64,000 bases of DNA from Cordilura impudica. Lineage: Eukaryota > Arthropoda > Insecta > Diptera > Scathophagidae. Position numbers and translations under genes: made by a program. The stretch is from contig OY821517.1 of the NCBI GenBank assembly GCA_963682025.1, positions 52,154,162 through 52,218,161 on the forward strand, written 5' to 3'. The notes under the pieces are model-generated. The model was not told where the DNA came from. It ran no database searches and worked only from the letters and a program-made list of their open reading frames with translations. Numbering within the stretch: the stretch's first letter is position 1; each line of letters begins with the position of its first letter. This document shows, piece by piece, positions 59,501-64,000 of the stretch.

Positions 59501-59564
59501 AACTTGTTGTCGTGTTTCGCCGTATCATTTGTTAAGTAATTATAATGAATTGATTTTCAATTGA
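26494..59564 (+). CDS. F-box/leucine-rich-repeat protein gene, 33 kb, large introns
   Basis: Coding exons are 26494-26574 or 27057-27152 (alternative starts), then 41122-41446, 41511-42129, 48938-49105, 49171-49278, 49350-49445 and 59429-59564. All use GT-AG sites and the phases agree, giving 510 or 515 codons before TGA. The F-box starts right after the first junction (EKLPDKVILQIFSYLSHREI, then CRRWRQIAYDTRLWKNV). The rest is LRR-like (LEVLHLIGTY, LRVINLYGINFIDDSHIDAF, LECLAVNFCNKV, LQELDITATDL) with an acidic run near residue 190, and ends RVSPYHLLSNYNELIFN. F-box proteins of this type recruit substrates to SCF ubiquitin ligases through Skp1; the LRRs would bind the target. I cannot name the ortholog with confidence. 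Downstream exons are certain as a unit; the link to the first exons is inferred from strand and phase. Confidence 0.8.
26575..27056 (+). promoter_or_regulatory. Region between the alternative first exons; candidate proximal promoter
   Basis: If exon b is a separate start, its promoter and 5' UTR must lie here. The stretch contains CTCTCG-rich sequence at 26770-26820 (complement GAGAG), the sort of GAGA-factor motif common in fly promoters. The role is inferred. Confidence 0.35.
27057..27152 (+). CDS. Alternative first coding exon b of the F-box gene
   Basis: The ATG at 27057 follows an A-run (AAAAAAATGG, good fly start context) and opens 32 codons (MDLSTDIWGQLAVEASQVYL, then SDGTVRSPFADT), ending at ACG|GTATGT in phase 0. 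It is compatible with the same acceptor at 41122. It lies 482 bp downstream of exon a, so the two are probably used from separate promoters. Confidence 0.5.
27707..27899 (+). mobile_element. Family D MITE, copy 1
   Basis: The ends are inverted: GGGGTCTAATCGTCGCATCC at the left and GAATGCGGCGATTAGCCCC at the right. The inside has TAAGAGTAAAAGTGAAACGA, shared with copies at 53930 and 57577. It is about 195 bp and non-coding. Confidence 0.75.
28030..28590 (+). repeat. Family B repeat, copy lacking the palindromic end
   Basis: It begins inside the family sequence (GGATCGATCCTGACTATATT) and ends CCACATAGCGGTACAGGTTA. The GACACACAGACGGACGGACA block is present. The 5' third with the palindrome is absent. 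Confidence 0.65.
28701..28953. mobile_element. MITE with perfect 50-bp inverted ends, TTA duplication
   Basis: Bases 28701-28750 and 28904-28953 are exact inverted copies (starting AGGTGCGTTCAGACTACGCA). TTA lies at 28698-28700 and 28954-28956, a 3-bp duplication typical of PIF/Harbinger. The 153-bp interior is AT-rich and non-coding. Perfect arms indicate a recent insertion, or arm homogenisation. Confidence 0.85.
28963..29350 (-). repeat. Family B repeat, first half of a copy split by family A
   Basis: It runs from ATACCCTATATCACTATCTG to CCGATCTTCATTGAAATCTA and an A-run, where the family A right end begins. The continuation of the same family B sequence (ACAAAAATATTGCAC) resumes at 36041, immediately past the family A left end. 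The first part of this half is itself rearranged. Confidence 0.75.
29351..36040 (-). mobile_element. Family A (Helentron-like) element with a 21-bp satellite core
   Basis: It is on the minus strand. The right end (AATCATGTGAGTCCGATCAC, then GGGAGATGTGTAAACATCTA at about 29370) and the roughly 150-bp left end (35885-36040, finishing CGCGTATAGATGTTTACACA) match the A-rich copies. The core is completely different: instead of AAAAATG words it holds the 6.4-kb array described in the next entry. The element is inserted in a family B copy whose halves flank it exactly. Confidence 0.75.
29448..35880 (+). repeat. Satellite array, 21-bp unit (about 300 copies)
   Basis: The unit reads ATGTTTTCTGAAATTCAATTG with variants at a few positions (ATACAA, CTATTG, TATATTG, CTATTT, CTCGAA). 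Because 21 is a multiple of three and this phase has no stop, long frames of MFSEIxL heptads stay open (29448-33332, then 33333-33584, 33585-34175, 34172-35887). They break only at point changes: TTC to TTT plus TAA near 33329, TAA near 33582 and a 1-base loss near 34160. Longer blocks such as QLMFSETRMMFSEIILMFSE recur in order, so there is higher-order structure. It lies in intron 1 of the F-box gene. Confidence 0.95.
36041..36305 (-). repeat. Family B repeat, second half of the split copy
   Basis: It continues from the interrupted point (ACAAAAATATTGCACAGAGT) to the palindromic end (CAGTCTAGACCGACTATAAT, then TTTCTTAC). Together with 28963-29350 it forms one copy. Confidence 0.75.
36306..36775. 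other. Intronic DNA with a possible mariner C-terminus fragment
   Basis: On the minus strand near 36530-36610 a short frame reads GIKMFEDRWKKYITHHG, which resembles the end of mariner transposases. It is too short and isolated to delimit an element. The rest is AT-rich intron. Confidence 0.35.
36958..37242 (-). pseudogene. mariner-type transposase fragment (catalytic half)
   Basis: This open piece includes the second and third catalytic aspartates (WFQQD and LTPLDFFLWGY, 41 residues apart). Upstream it is cut by the nested element at 37277. It is a remnant, not a gene. Confidence 0.85.
37268..37276. repeat. 9-bp target site duplication, left
   Basis: CATCATGTC adjoins the left end of the nested element and is repeated at 38521-38529. 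Confidence 0.85.
37277..38520. mobile_element. Foldback/MULE-like element with 9-bp duplication
   Basis: The termini are inverted: GGTGCTGCGAA at the left, and the right end read backwards is GGCGCTGCGAACTTAGGCCC. A 9-bp duplication (CATCATGTC) flanks them. Both subterminal regions (about 180-200 bp each) repeat the words GAACAAATGCCCC, GAACTTAGGCCCC and CCCCAAAA, in both orientations at the right. A 9-bp duplication and repetitive subterminal arms fit MULE and Foldback elements. The interior has no recognisable transposase; the longest minus-strand frame (37681-37944, 87 codons, Lys- and Glu-rich start) is unassigned. It is inserted in the mariner transposase sequence. Confidence 0.8.
38085..38165. 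other. GC-rich island inside the Foldback/MULE-like element
   Basis: This short segment (GAGCGGCGCGGGTGTGGCTG through GACGCGCTTCCGGAA) is strikingly GC-rich with several CpGs in an AT-rich window. It could be captured host sequence or a structural part of the element. No gene is identified. Confidence 0.5.
38521..38529. repeat. 9-bp target site duplication, right
   Basis: CATCATGTC follows the right terminus and matches 37268-37276. Confidence 0.85.
39530..39768. mobile_element. MITE with TTGCCAGTGCAATACTGT ends
   Basis: The left TTGCCAGTGCAATACTGTTA and the right end read backwards, TTGCCAGTGCAATACTGTAA, match over at least 26 bp with few changes. The interior of about 190 bp is non-coding. 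No target duplication was confirmed. Confidence 0.7.
39783..40703. mobile_element. MITE-like element with TTATTATGAG ends
   Basis: The left TTATTATGAGTTGCATTCGA is matched by the right end read backwards, CCTATTATGAGCAACTTTCG. It is about 0.92 kb and holds no transposase. It starts about 15 bp after the preceding MITE. The interior carries other ATTCGA/TCGAAT words in both orientations. Confidence 0.6.
41122..42129 (+). CDS. F-box gene exons 2 and 3 (F-box and first LRRs)
   Basis: Exon 2 (41122-41446) starts after TTTAAAATTTCAG and encodes the F-box (EKLPDKVILQIFSYL to RLWKNV). Exon 3 (41511-42129) starts after TGACTTTCAG and encodes leucine-rich repeats with an acidic EEEEEE run. The 64-bp intron between them is the usual fly size, in contrast to the 14-kb and 6.8-kb introns either side. 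The sequence is fully open, with synonymous-looking codon choice and no stop, so it is a functional exon pair and not a pseudogene. Confidence 0.92.
42215..42445. repeat. Left member of a diverged direct duplication
   Basis: TTGCCAAAAACTAAAAGAAT and the later CCTAAAAATAAAACTGCCAT segment recur in diverged form at 43205-43400. Between the two copies lies a family B element, so an old duplication was probably present before or around its insertion. Confidence 0.5.
42537..43200 (-). repeat. Family B repeat, copy lacking the non-palindromic tip
   Basis: It runs from TTATCCGTCCGTCCGTTCGT to the palindromic end GGTCCAGACCGACTATAACT, then TTCTTACTTG. The GGTATA-type tip is missing. It is on the minus strand, inside the 6.8-kb intron. 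Confidence 0.7.
44498..45292 (+). repeat. Family B repeat, full-length copy inside a family A core
   Basis: It opens AACAAGTAAGAAAATTATAG, completes the 24-bp perfect palindrome (half-site TATAGTCGGTCT) and ends CCACATAGTGGTATAGGGTA. Near 45118-45158 it holds a GGAC tetranucleotide run with eight or so repeats. Both sides are A-rich core. It encodes nothing recognisable, although a 79-codon frame stays open in several copies. Confidence 0.85.
45117..45160 (+). repeat. GGAC microsatellite within family B
   Basis: CAGACGGACGGACGGACGGA-type repeats, longer here than in other copies (two to seven repeats elsewhere), so the block varies between copies. Confidence 0.85.
45779..46156 (-). mobile_element. 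Non-autonomous Helitron (family C, copy 3)
   Basis: It is on the minus strand: the 3' end CTAG is the first part of CTAGCAGATTACAGCC and the 5' start reads backwards as TCTATAATATTACTAGGC after an A. The hairpin CTCGAAATTCGAG lies next to the 3' end. It interrupts the right part of a family A element exactly within the AAATATTTTTATATT stretch, which proves it came later. Confidence 0.8.
46307..46780. other. Intronic AT-rich DNA with a small inverted pair
   Basis: CACAGTGTAATTAA near 46338 and TTAATTACACTGTG near 46424 form a short inverted pair of about 100 bp span. Nothing else is recognised. Confidence 0.4.
46786..47149 (+). mobile_element. Non-autonomous Helitron (family C, copy 4)
   Basis: It starts TCTATAATATTAATAGGC after an A, includes the hairpin CTCGAATTTCGAG, and ends CTGCTAG before a T. 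It is the clearest full-length family C copy and abuts the decayed Tc1-like sequence on its right. Confidence 0.8.
47154..47900 (-). pseudogene. Decayed Tc1-like transposase
   Basis: On the minus strand, successive pieces read WERVLFSDEN (near 47530), SRKEHARVGIMVCGCM, GEEFWFQHDN and SPDLNPLEHLLDLKS, the order of motifs in Tc1-type DD34E transposases. The stretch between the second and third catalytic motifs is deleted: HDN is followed almost at once by SPDLNPLEH. Several stops and frame changes occur upstream. Termini were not found; the right flank (47900) is approximate and the left is cut by the Helitron. Confidence 0.75.
47901..48937. other. Intronic DNA with an unassigned minus-strand ORF
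   Basis: A 150-codon frame on the minus strand (47984-48436) has no signature I recognise. Upstream of it, minus-strand sequence near 48600-48720 encodes an acidic stretch (NYGSDDDVGSNGDDDELHMP) in a broken context. Together these could be remnants of a transposase gene, but I cannot assign a family. Confidence 0.35.
48938..49445 (+). CDS. F-box gene exons 4 to 6 (LRR part)
   Basis: Exons are 48938-49105, 49171-49278 and 49350-49445 with introns of 65 and 71 bp. They encode SLISLDLDSSDNITDDALTK, GMPHITDQLWMSILPVLTNA, IIVMGTAEKLGVNIHVDQLM and RWDPDNLRFSDKSQKAIDVL. These are typical LRR strand-helix alternations. Splice phases (2, 2, 2) link them to exon 3 upstream and to the final exon at 59429. 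Confidence 0.9.
49446..50060. other. Start of the 10-kb last intron, AT-rich
   Basis: Contains weak family B-like words (ATAAGCGTAAACCAAATTTG near 49627) and nothing else that I recognise. Confidence 0.4.
50066..50318 (-). repeat. Family B repeat, first part of a second copy split by family A
   Basis: It has the GTCTGTCCGTCCGTCTGTGT block and CATAGGACGAACGCTATTGA and stops where AAAAAAAATCATGTGAGTCC, a family A right end, begins. Related family B sequence resumes at about 53490. Confidence 0.65.
50652..51435 (-). repeat. Family B repeat, full-length copy inside family A core
   Basis: It runs from TATACCCTATACCACTATGT to the palindrome (half-site TATAGTCGGTCT) and TTTCTTACTTG. Very similar to 44498-45292 and 63092-63882. 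Confidence 0.85.
51457..52231 (-). repeat. Family B repeat, full-length copy inside family A core
   Basis: It begins TATACCTTATACCACTATG, only about 20 bp of core after the preceding copy, and ends with an imperfect palindrome (CAGTCTCTACCGACTATAAT). The two may be independent insertions or a local duplication. Confidence 0.85.
53490..53690 (-). repeat. Family B repeat, remainder of the second split copy
   Basis: AATCAGTTGTCCAAAAATAT, CAGATTCCCGATCTTCA and the ATATGAACTTTTTCATATCT block continue the order seen in intact copies. About 40 bp expected at the junction with 50318 are missing and the palindromic end is absent. Confidence 0.55.
53930..54161 (+). mobile_element. Family D MITE, copy 2
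   Basis: It has inverted ends AGGGGCCAAATCACCGTAGT and GAATGCGGTGATTTGGACCC and an interior TAAGAGTAAAAGTGAAACGA like copy 1. Confidence 0.7.
54272..54995 (+). repeat. Family B repeat, full-length copy
   Basis: It opens AACAAGTAAGACAATTATAG with an intact palindrome and ends ACCATATAGTAGTATAGGGT. It carries a short deletion near the start (TTTGAGTTTCATTGTTATCG) and only a single ACGTAAGGACGG remnant of the GGAC block. Confidence 0.8.
55007..55372 (-). mobile_element. Non-autonomous Helitron (family C, copy 5), degraded
   Basis: Its 3' end (CTAGCAGAGCCCAGCCCTCG) and 5' end (GCCTATTAATACTATAGA) match the family in reverse orientation. The hairpin is damaged (CTCGAAAGTGGAG). Internal identity is lower than for the other copies. 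Confidence 0.65.
55516..55870. repeat. Direct duplication in the arm of a long inverted repeat
   Basis: The segment AACACATATTTTTATTTTCA through GTATTTTTTGTTTCGAACAT (about 55518-55672) is repeated with few changes at about 55731-55867. Confidence 0.75.
55672..56512. mobile_element. Long-arm inverted-repeat element (foldback-like)
   Basis: The left arm, about 320 bp from ACAAGGTTCAGAAAATACAC, pairs with a right arm that ends GAATTTTCTGAACCTTGT. Paired landmarks are TTTCATATCAATTATGTGTT, TCTTGCACGTGTACTGC, ACATGTTCTTCAACGCGTAC and TTATCCACTCGCGATCGGAA. The central 170 bp is T/A-rich and unique. No transposase and no confirmed target duplication. Confidence 0.75.
56513..57570. other. Intronic AT-rich DNA without recognised gene
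   Basis: Short frames only. The minus-strand 79-codon frame at 56867-57106 has no signature. Around 57380-57440 plus-strand words (TCTGGAACAGGCTATATATA, then GACTTGCATCGACTGG) look like part of a dispersed repeat but cannot be assigned. Confidence 0.4.
57577..57783 (-). mobile_element. Family D MITE, copy 3
   Basis: It is inverted relative to copies 1 and 2, with ends GGCAAATCGTCGCATTCGCT and AACGAATGCGACGATTCGAC. The complement of the interior reads AGTAAAAGTGAAACGAGG. Confidence 0.7.
57950..58710. repeat. Dispersed repeat, GGTGCCACGCC-type (family E)
   Basis: It has two direct internal repeats around CAGACTTCACAGTGTCACCC (58150 and 58305), each followed by a CCAGxCTATxxTGAAGAT phrase, and CTTTGTATGGGAGGTGCCAC near 58575, shared with 185-660. 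No coding sequence is recognised. Confidence 0.5.
58822..59175 (+). mobile_element. Non-autonomous Helitron (family C, copy 6)
   Basis: It starts TCTATATTAATAGGCTGGGC after an A and ends CTGGAATCTGCTAG before a T, with the CTCGAATTTCGAG hairpin 11 or so bases from the end. It sits about 250 bp upstream of the last F-box exon. Confidence 0.8.
59429..59564 (+). CDS. F-box gene last coding exon
   Basis: It follows a good acceptor (TTTGCTTTTTCTAG) and in the phase left by the exon at 49445 encodes SDGRYYETVKANFERADRVT, then VVRTTTCCRVSPYHL, LSNYNELIFN and TGA. The smooth continuation from RCMVL is the reason for joining it across a 10-kb intron. No closer acceptor with this reading was seen. Confidence 0.85.
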
Positions 59565-60385
59565 ATCGAGCAATGCCAAACAACAGAGCAGAGCAGAGTG
59601 CAGCAACTGGCAAATGGGTTTTAAATGTTTTAATGTTTTAATGACAATTATATAGTTAAATTAAACGAATTTATTGTTACACATGTTTTTGTTTTTTTTT
59701 TGGTTTTTAATAATAACTAATAAAAATTATTCATTATTTTTATAATTCCTTCCTTATATAATTTATACAATAATATGATTTTACTTGTTTCCTTTGCAGA
59801 ATTGGATTAGATAGTATGTATGTATGTATAGTAGTAATTTATTCGTTTGCATTATAAAATTAACCTAAAACATTTTTTTTGTTGTTTTTGTTTGTTGTAT
59901 TAATTTAAAAAAAAAAATATACATTGCTAATATTTATGTTCTGCTTAAGATTTCATCATGATCAGACTTCACAATATTTTAAATTTATCTTTATTAACTA
60001 TTATTTTTTGTTTCACATAACAATAATTGGGCTGGCTTAATCTGCAGTGTTATTTAGTGACAGTGAAAAAACAAATTTATAGAATTCATTTTGTTTGATT
60101 TATTAAGTGGTAGTTGAATGATTTAAAAAAAAGTAGCCTTGTGTAAAATAAAAGTGTCTTTCAAAAGTTTTTAAGTCTTAAATAGAAATTAATGATCGAT
60201 CTTTTTTACTGAAGGTTACAGCAATTTTAGATTTATTTAAAAAAAAAAAAGAAAACGAACAAGATCAAGAAGAAAACAAAAAATATCTTAAAAATATTGT
60301 TTAATGGTTAATTTTATGCTGTAATTTCTGTTTTTTTGTTTTGTTGTTTTATACATATAAGTACACTAGAGTGTTTTAGTTATAG
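59565..60385. other. Convergent 3' UTR interval between two genes
   Basis: The F-box gene ends at 59564 (+) and the next coding exon, on the minus strand, ends at 60386. Both 3' UTRs must lie here and may overlap. AATAATAAAAATTATTC and other AT runs are present but no single polyadenylation signal is assigned. Confidence 0.5.
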
Positions 60386-60658
60386 TTAATTCTGTACACC
60401 AAGATCGGGTGAAAACCGAAAACTGTGAGTTGTATTACTAGCCGCAGCCGTGGCGGTAGCGACAGCTGCTGCCGTTGTAGATGTTGTAGACGTAGTGTTA
60501 GCATTAGACGCAGTTGCAGACGTATTCCCTATTCCGAAATTATTGCTGTTATGACCAGAACTACTATTGCTGCTACCAGCATTGCCTGTTAAAAAAGAAG
60601 CCGACGATGATGAATTATTATCATCCGAGGTAAGACTTCTGTTTTCCAGAGTGTTGTC
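60386..60658 (-). CDS. 3'-terminal coding exon of an unidentified gene
   Basis: On the minus strand a strong acceptor (TTTTATTTATTTTCAG, complement of 60659-60674) is followed by 90 open codons and TAA. The product begins DNTLENRSLTSDDNNSSSSA, runs through Ser-, Asn-, Thr- and Ala-rich low-complexity sequence (TSTTSTTAAAVATATAAA) and ends THSFRFSPDLGVQN. Codon use and GC content are higher than in the surroundings, and the C-terminal tail looks non-random. The rest of the gene would be upstream, beyond 60658 and probably beyond the window. I do not recognise the protein; low-complexity tails of this kind are common in fly RNA-binding and regulatory proteins. Confidence 0.65.
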   Translation of the reverse strand, partial: DNTLENRSLTSDDNNSSSSASFLTGNAGSSNSSSGHNSNNFGIGNTSATASNANTTSTTSTTAAAVATATAAASNTTHSFRFSPDLGVQN

Positions 60659-60718
60659 CTGAAAATAAATAAAATCTTATATTGAAAAAAGGTTTTTATT
60701 CTAAAAAAAGTGTAAAAA

Positions 60719-60965
60719 ACATGTAAGAGTGTTATATTCGGCTGTGCCGAATCTTTGATACCCTCCAACCGTGTTCCAAGCACAATGTCATAACCAGGTT
60801 GTCAACACTTAAAGATAAGAAAGGCTAGATTAAAAATTATATCGGCTACATTAACATAAATTTTAGGACAGCGTCAGATCGACTTCTCCATTTATAAGGA
60901 ATTTATTTACAAACGGATTGACAAACTGATATATACCCTCTGCGCAGTGGTGTGGATGTTATAAA
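60719..60965 (+). repeat. Relative of family B with a TTCGGCTGTGCCGAA palindrome
   Basis: ACATGTAAGAGTGTTATATT leads into a GATTCGGC-type palindrome and a GATACCCTCC motif, in the same order as family B (AACAAGTAAGA, palindrome, GATACCC). The other end, ATACCCTCTGCGCAGTGGTG then TTATAAAAAG, also follows the family B plan. The palindrome sequence itself is different, so this is a sister family. Confidence 0.6.
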
Positions 60966-61560
60966 AAGCCCGATGGAAAATGATGAAAATACTTTTTTTT
61001 AAGACAAGTCACCTTTTTTAATAAAATTCACTTTTGTAAGCAATTTTTCAGTAAAATGCTGTTTTTTAAGAAAATATATTTTTTTCAAGTAAATTGTTTT
61101 TTTCGAAAAGGTACTTTTTTTTAAAAGAAAGTACTTTTTAGGAAAATGTCTTCTAGGAAAAGTAAATTTTAACAGAAAATGAGTTTTTTAAGAAAATTTA
61201 CTTAAAAAAAAGACAATTTTTTTAAGAAAAGGAACATTTTTCGAAAAGGTACTATTTTATAAAAGTTACTTTGTTATAACATAAGAACTTATTACTCCCT
61301 TTATTTTAACTCGTAGTTTCTGTTTGTCTGCCGAAAAACTTCGGAACATTTTTTAACCTTTTCCCGTGATCCAATCGATGGAAAAAAATATTGCAAAAAA
61401 AAATTTTCACTCTAGAAAATTTCACTCGGTAAACTTAATTTACAATGAAAGGGTGTTCATGGGTTATATAGGGTATATATAGGTTTGTCATTCCGTTTGT
61501 AACGCATCGAAAAACTAATTTCCGACCCCATCCTTATCACAGCTCGAGTCGATATAGCGA
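60966..61560. other. Repetitive T- and A-run region, unassigned
   Basis: TTTTTTAAGAAAA-type words repeat through 61000-61270. From about 61495 (GAGTCGATATAGCGATGTCC) there is a short family B-like phrase immediately before the AAAATGG array. Confidence 0.4.
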
Positions 61561-61569
61561 TGTCCATCT

Positions 61570-61968
61570 GGAAAATGATAAATGGAAAATGAAAACGGCA
61601 AATGGAGAATGGAAAATGGAAAATGAAAAACGTAAAATGGAAAATGGAAAATGAAAAATGTAAAATAGAAAATGAAAAATGGAGAATAGAAAATGAAAAA
61701 TGGAAAATGAAAAAAGAAAATTGAAAAATGGAAAAAGAAAAATGAAAAGTGGAAAATAGAAAATGAAAAATGGAAAATAGAAAATGAAATTGAAAAATGA
61801 AAAATGAAAAATGAAAATTGAAAAATGACTAATGGAAAATGGAAATTGAAAATTGAAAAATTAAAAATGATAAATGGAAAATGGAAAATTAAAATTGAAA
61901 AATGGAAAATGCACAATGGAAAATGGAAAATCAAAATTGAAAAATGGAAATTAAAATTGAAAAATTTA

Positions 61969-61999
<31 letters not shown>

Positions 62000-62107
62000 T
62001 GTGAAATGAAAAGCTGAAAATGGAAAAAGCAAAATGGAAAAGGAAAATGGGAAATGGAAAATGAAAATTAAAAAATGGAAAATTCAAAATGGAAAATGAA
62101 AATTGAA

Positions 62108-62139
<32 letters not shown>

Positions 62140-62416
62140 GAAATTAAAAAATGGAAAATGGAAGATGCAAAATTGAAAATGAGAATTTAAAAATGGAAAA
62201 TTGAAAAATGAAAAATGGAAAATGAAAATTGAAAAATGAAAATTGAAAAATGACTAATGGAAAATGGAAATTGAAAATTGAAAAAAATAAAAATGATAAA
62301 TGGAAAACGGAAAATTGAAAAATGGGAAATGAAAATTGAAAAATGAAAAATGGAAAATGCACAATGGAAAATGGAAAATCAAAATTGAAAAATGGAAATT
62401 AAAATTGAAAAATTTA

Positions 62417-62447
<31 letters not shown>

Positions 62448-62562
62448 TGTAAAATTAAAAATGAAAAGCTGAAAATGGAAAAAGCAAAATGGAAAAGGAA
62501 AATGGGAAATGGAAAATGAAAATTAAAAAATGGAAAATTCAAAATGGAAAATGAAAATTGAA

Positions 62563-62593
<31 letters not shown>

Positions 62594-62773
62594 TAAAAAA
62601 TGGAAAATGGAAGATGCAAAATGGAAAATGAGAATTTAAAAATGGAAAATTGAAAAATGGAAAATGAAAATTGAAAATTGCAAAATGAAAAATGAAAATT
62701 GAAAAATGACTAATGGAAAATGGAAATTGAAAAATTAAAAATGATAAATGGAAAATGGAAAATTAAAATTGAA

Positions 62774-62825
<52 letters not shown>

Positions 62826-62905
62826 TGAAAAATGAAAAATGGAAAATGCACAATGGAAAATGGAAAATCAAAATTGAAAAATGGAAATTAAAATTGAAAA
62901 ATTTA

Positions 62906-62936
<31 letters not shown>

Positions 62937-63091
62937 TGTAAAATGAAAAGCTGAAAATGGAAAAAGCAAAATGGAAAAGGAAAATGGGAAATGGAAAATG
63001 AAAATTTAAAAAATGGAAAATGCAAAATGGAAAATGAAAATTGAAAAATGAAAATTGAAAAATGGAAAATGAAAAATTGAAACTGAAATTA
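61570..63091. repeat. AAAATGG-type tandem array with ~0.45-0.49-kb higher-order repeat
   Basis: The array is made of GGAAAATGAAAAATGG and AAAATTGAAAAATGG words. The marker GCACAATGGAAAATGG occurs near 61911, 62359 and 62848, and is each time followed by the same AATCAAAATTG and AAAGCTGAAAATGG order, so three higher-order copies of 448 and 489 bp are present. Reverse-strand frames of FHFPFFIFHFS are a by-product. It resumes after the family B insertion (63885 to the window edge). Confidence 0.8.
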
Positions 63092-63882
63092 AACAAGTAA
63101 GAAAATTATAGTCGGTCTAAACCGACTATACGATACCCTATACCATGCGTTTAGAAACCCTATCTCTTAGGCGCAACTAACTGGACATAGAAAATAAGCA
63201 AAAACCAAATTTGAGTGGGATTTTTATTAATTTTTTTGGCTGCAGATATGAAAAAGGTCATATCGGATTCTATATCTATATGGGTACTAGGTCTAAAAAT
63301 GGACCGATCCTGATCATGTTTGGTAAAGTCTCTTGTATTTTGCAAAATTATATACAAACAAAATTTGAGAAGAATTAGTGCAATATTTTTGTTTTTTAAT
63401 AGATTTAAGTGAAGATCGGGAAGCAGCTCTATATGGTGCCAAAGGGACCATTTTTGGACTACTCATTATGGATGTAATGAACGCATACAAACCCAATTTG
63501 AGTAAGATCTATATGACAATTTGGATCTTATGGCAATTTATGTCGATTTCATAGGGGTAATTTGTATGGGGGCTAGGTCTGAACATGGACCGATTCTCAC
63601 CAATTTCAATAGCGTTCATCCCATGGCCGATGAAAGCTTACATACCAAATTTCATCAAAATATATTCATATTTGCGACCTGCAGTTTGATTACAAGCTTT
63701 ACATGGACACACAGACGGACGGACGGACGGACGGACGGACGGACATTGTTAAATCAACTCAAAAAGTGATTCTGATTCGATCGGTATAATTAAAGATGGG
63801 TCTAGGTCAAATATTTTTGGTTGTTACAAACAGCAGCACAAAGTCATTATACCCAAACCACATAGTGGTATAGGGTATAAAA
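63092..63882 (+). repeat. Family B repeat, full-length copy inside the AAAATGG array
   Basis: It opens AACAAGTAAGAAAATTATAG with the palindrome carrying one change (GTCGGTCTAAACCGAC), has a GGAC run near 63715-63745 and ends CATAGTGGTATAGGGTATAA. Array words lie on both sides. Confidence 0.85.
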
Positions 63883-63884
63883 AT

Positions 63885-64000
63885 GGAAAATGGAAGATGC
63901 AAAATGGAAAATGAGAATTTAAAAATGGAAAATTGAAAATTGAAAATTGAAAAATGAAAAATGGAAAATGAAAATTGAAAAATGAAAAATGAAAATTGAA
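63885..64000. repeat. AAAATGG array continuing to the window edge
   Basis: The same words as 61570-63091 (GGAAGATGCAAAATGGAAAA, GAGAATTTAAAAATGG) follow the family B copy and run off the window. Confidence 0.8.

Overview
The window looks like a stretch of a calyptrate or other cyclorrhaphan fly genome: very AT-rich, intron-containing genes with GT-AG splice sites, and a dense load of Helitrons, mariner/Tc1 relatives, MITEs and simple-sequence-cored repeats. I see no bacterial, viral or organellar gene organisation, no rRNA or tRNA gene and no CRISPR array. The species cannot be fixed from sequence alone.

Three protein-coding loci can be supported. (1) 11549-15039 (+): a complete eight-exon gene, 1001 codons plus stop when joined, encoding armadillo repeats followed by a C-terminal BTB-like region, the architecture of ARMC5. 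(2) 26494-59564 (+): an F-box/leucine-rich-repeat gene stretched over 33 kb. Two separate short ATG exons (26494-26574 and 27057-27152) both end in phase 0 and can each join the F-box exon at 41122; further exons lie at 41511-42129, 48938-49105, 49171-49278, 49350-49445 and 59429-59564. Introns of 14, 6.8 and 10 kb are filled with repeats. (3) 60386-60658 (-): the last coding exon of an unidentified gene that converges on gene 2.

The rest is mobile DNA, much of it nested. Region by region: 0.2-0.7 kb dispersed repeat and Helitron; 1234-4157 a 2.9-kb hAT-like element that is almost entirely one inverted repeat, with an 8-bp target duplication; 5.7-6.1 kb MITE; 7575-8881 a nearly intact DD41D-type mariner relative with two nonsense codons; 9.7-11.2 kb nested MITEs; 15.46-19.22 and 22.09-24.42 kb two members of 'family A' with A-rich cores; 24.83-25.9 kb a truncated non-LTR retrotransposon; 28.70-28.95 kb a MITE with perfect 50-bp inverted termini; 29.35-36.04 kb a family A member whose core is a 6.4-kb array of about 300 copies of a 21-bp unit; 36.78-39.26 kb a decayed mariner relative split by a 1244-bp Foldback/MULE-like element with a 9-bp target duplication; 39.5-40.7 kb two adjacent MITEs; 43.4-46.3 and 50.3-53.48 kb further family A copies containing nested elements; 55.7-56.5 kb long inverted repeat; 61.6-64 kb AAAATGG array.

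The most unusual theme is a pair of repeat families that invade each other. Family A (about 150 bp of conserved left end, up to about 200 bp of conserved right end, each end holding the same GATGT-GTAA-ACATC stem-loop) has cores that are entirely different tandem arrays in different copies, which suggests a Helentron-like carrier of satellites. Family B (about 780 bp, one end carrying a 24-bp perfect palindrome) is interrupted by two family A copies and itself sits inside A-type arrays four times. Six copies of a classical non-autonomous Helitron (TC...CTAG, inserted between A and T) are called family C.
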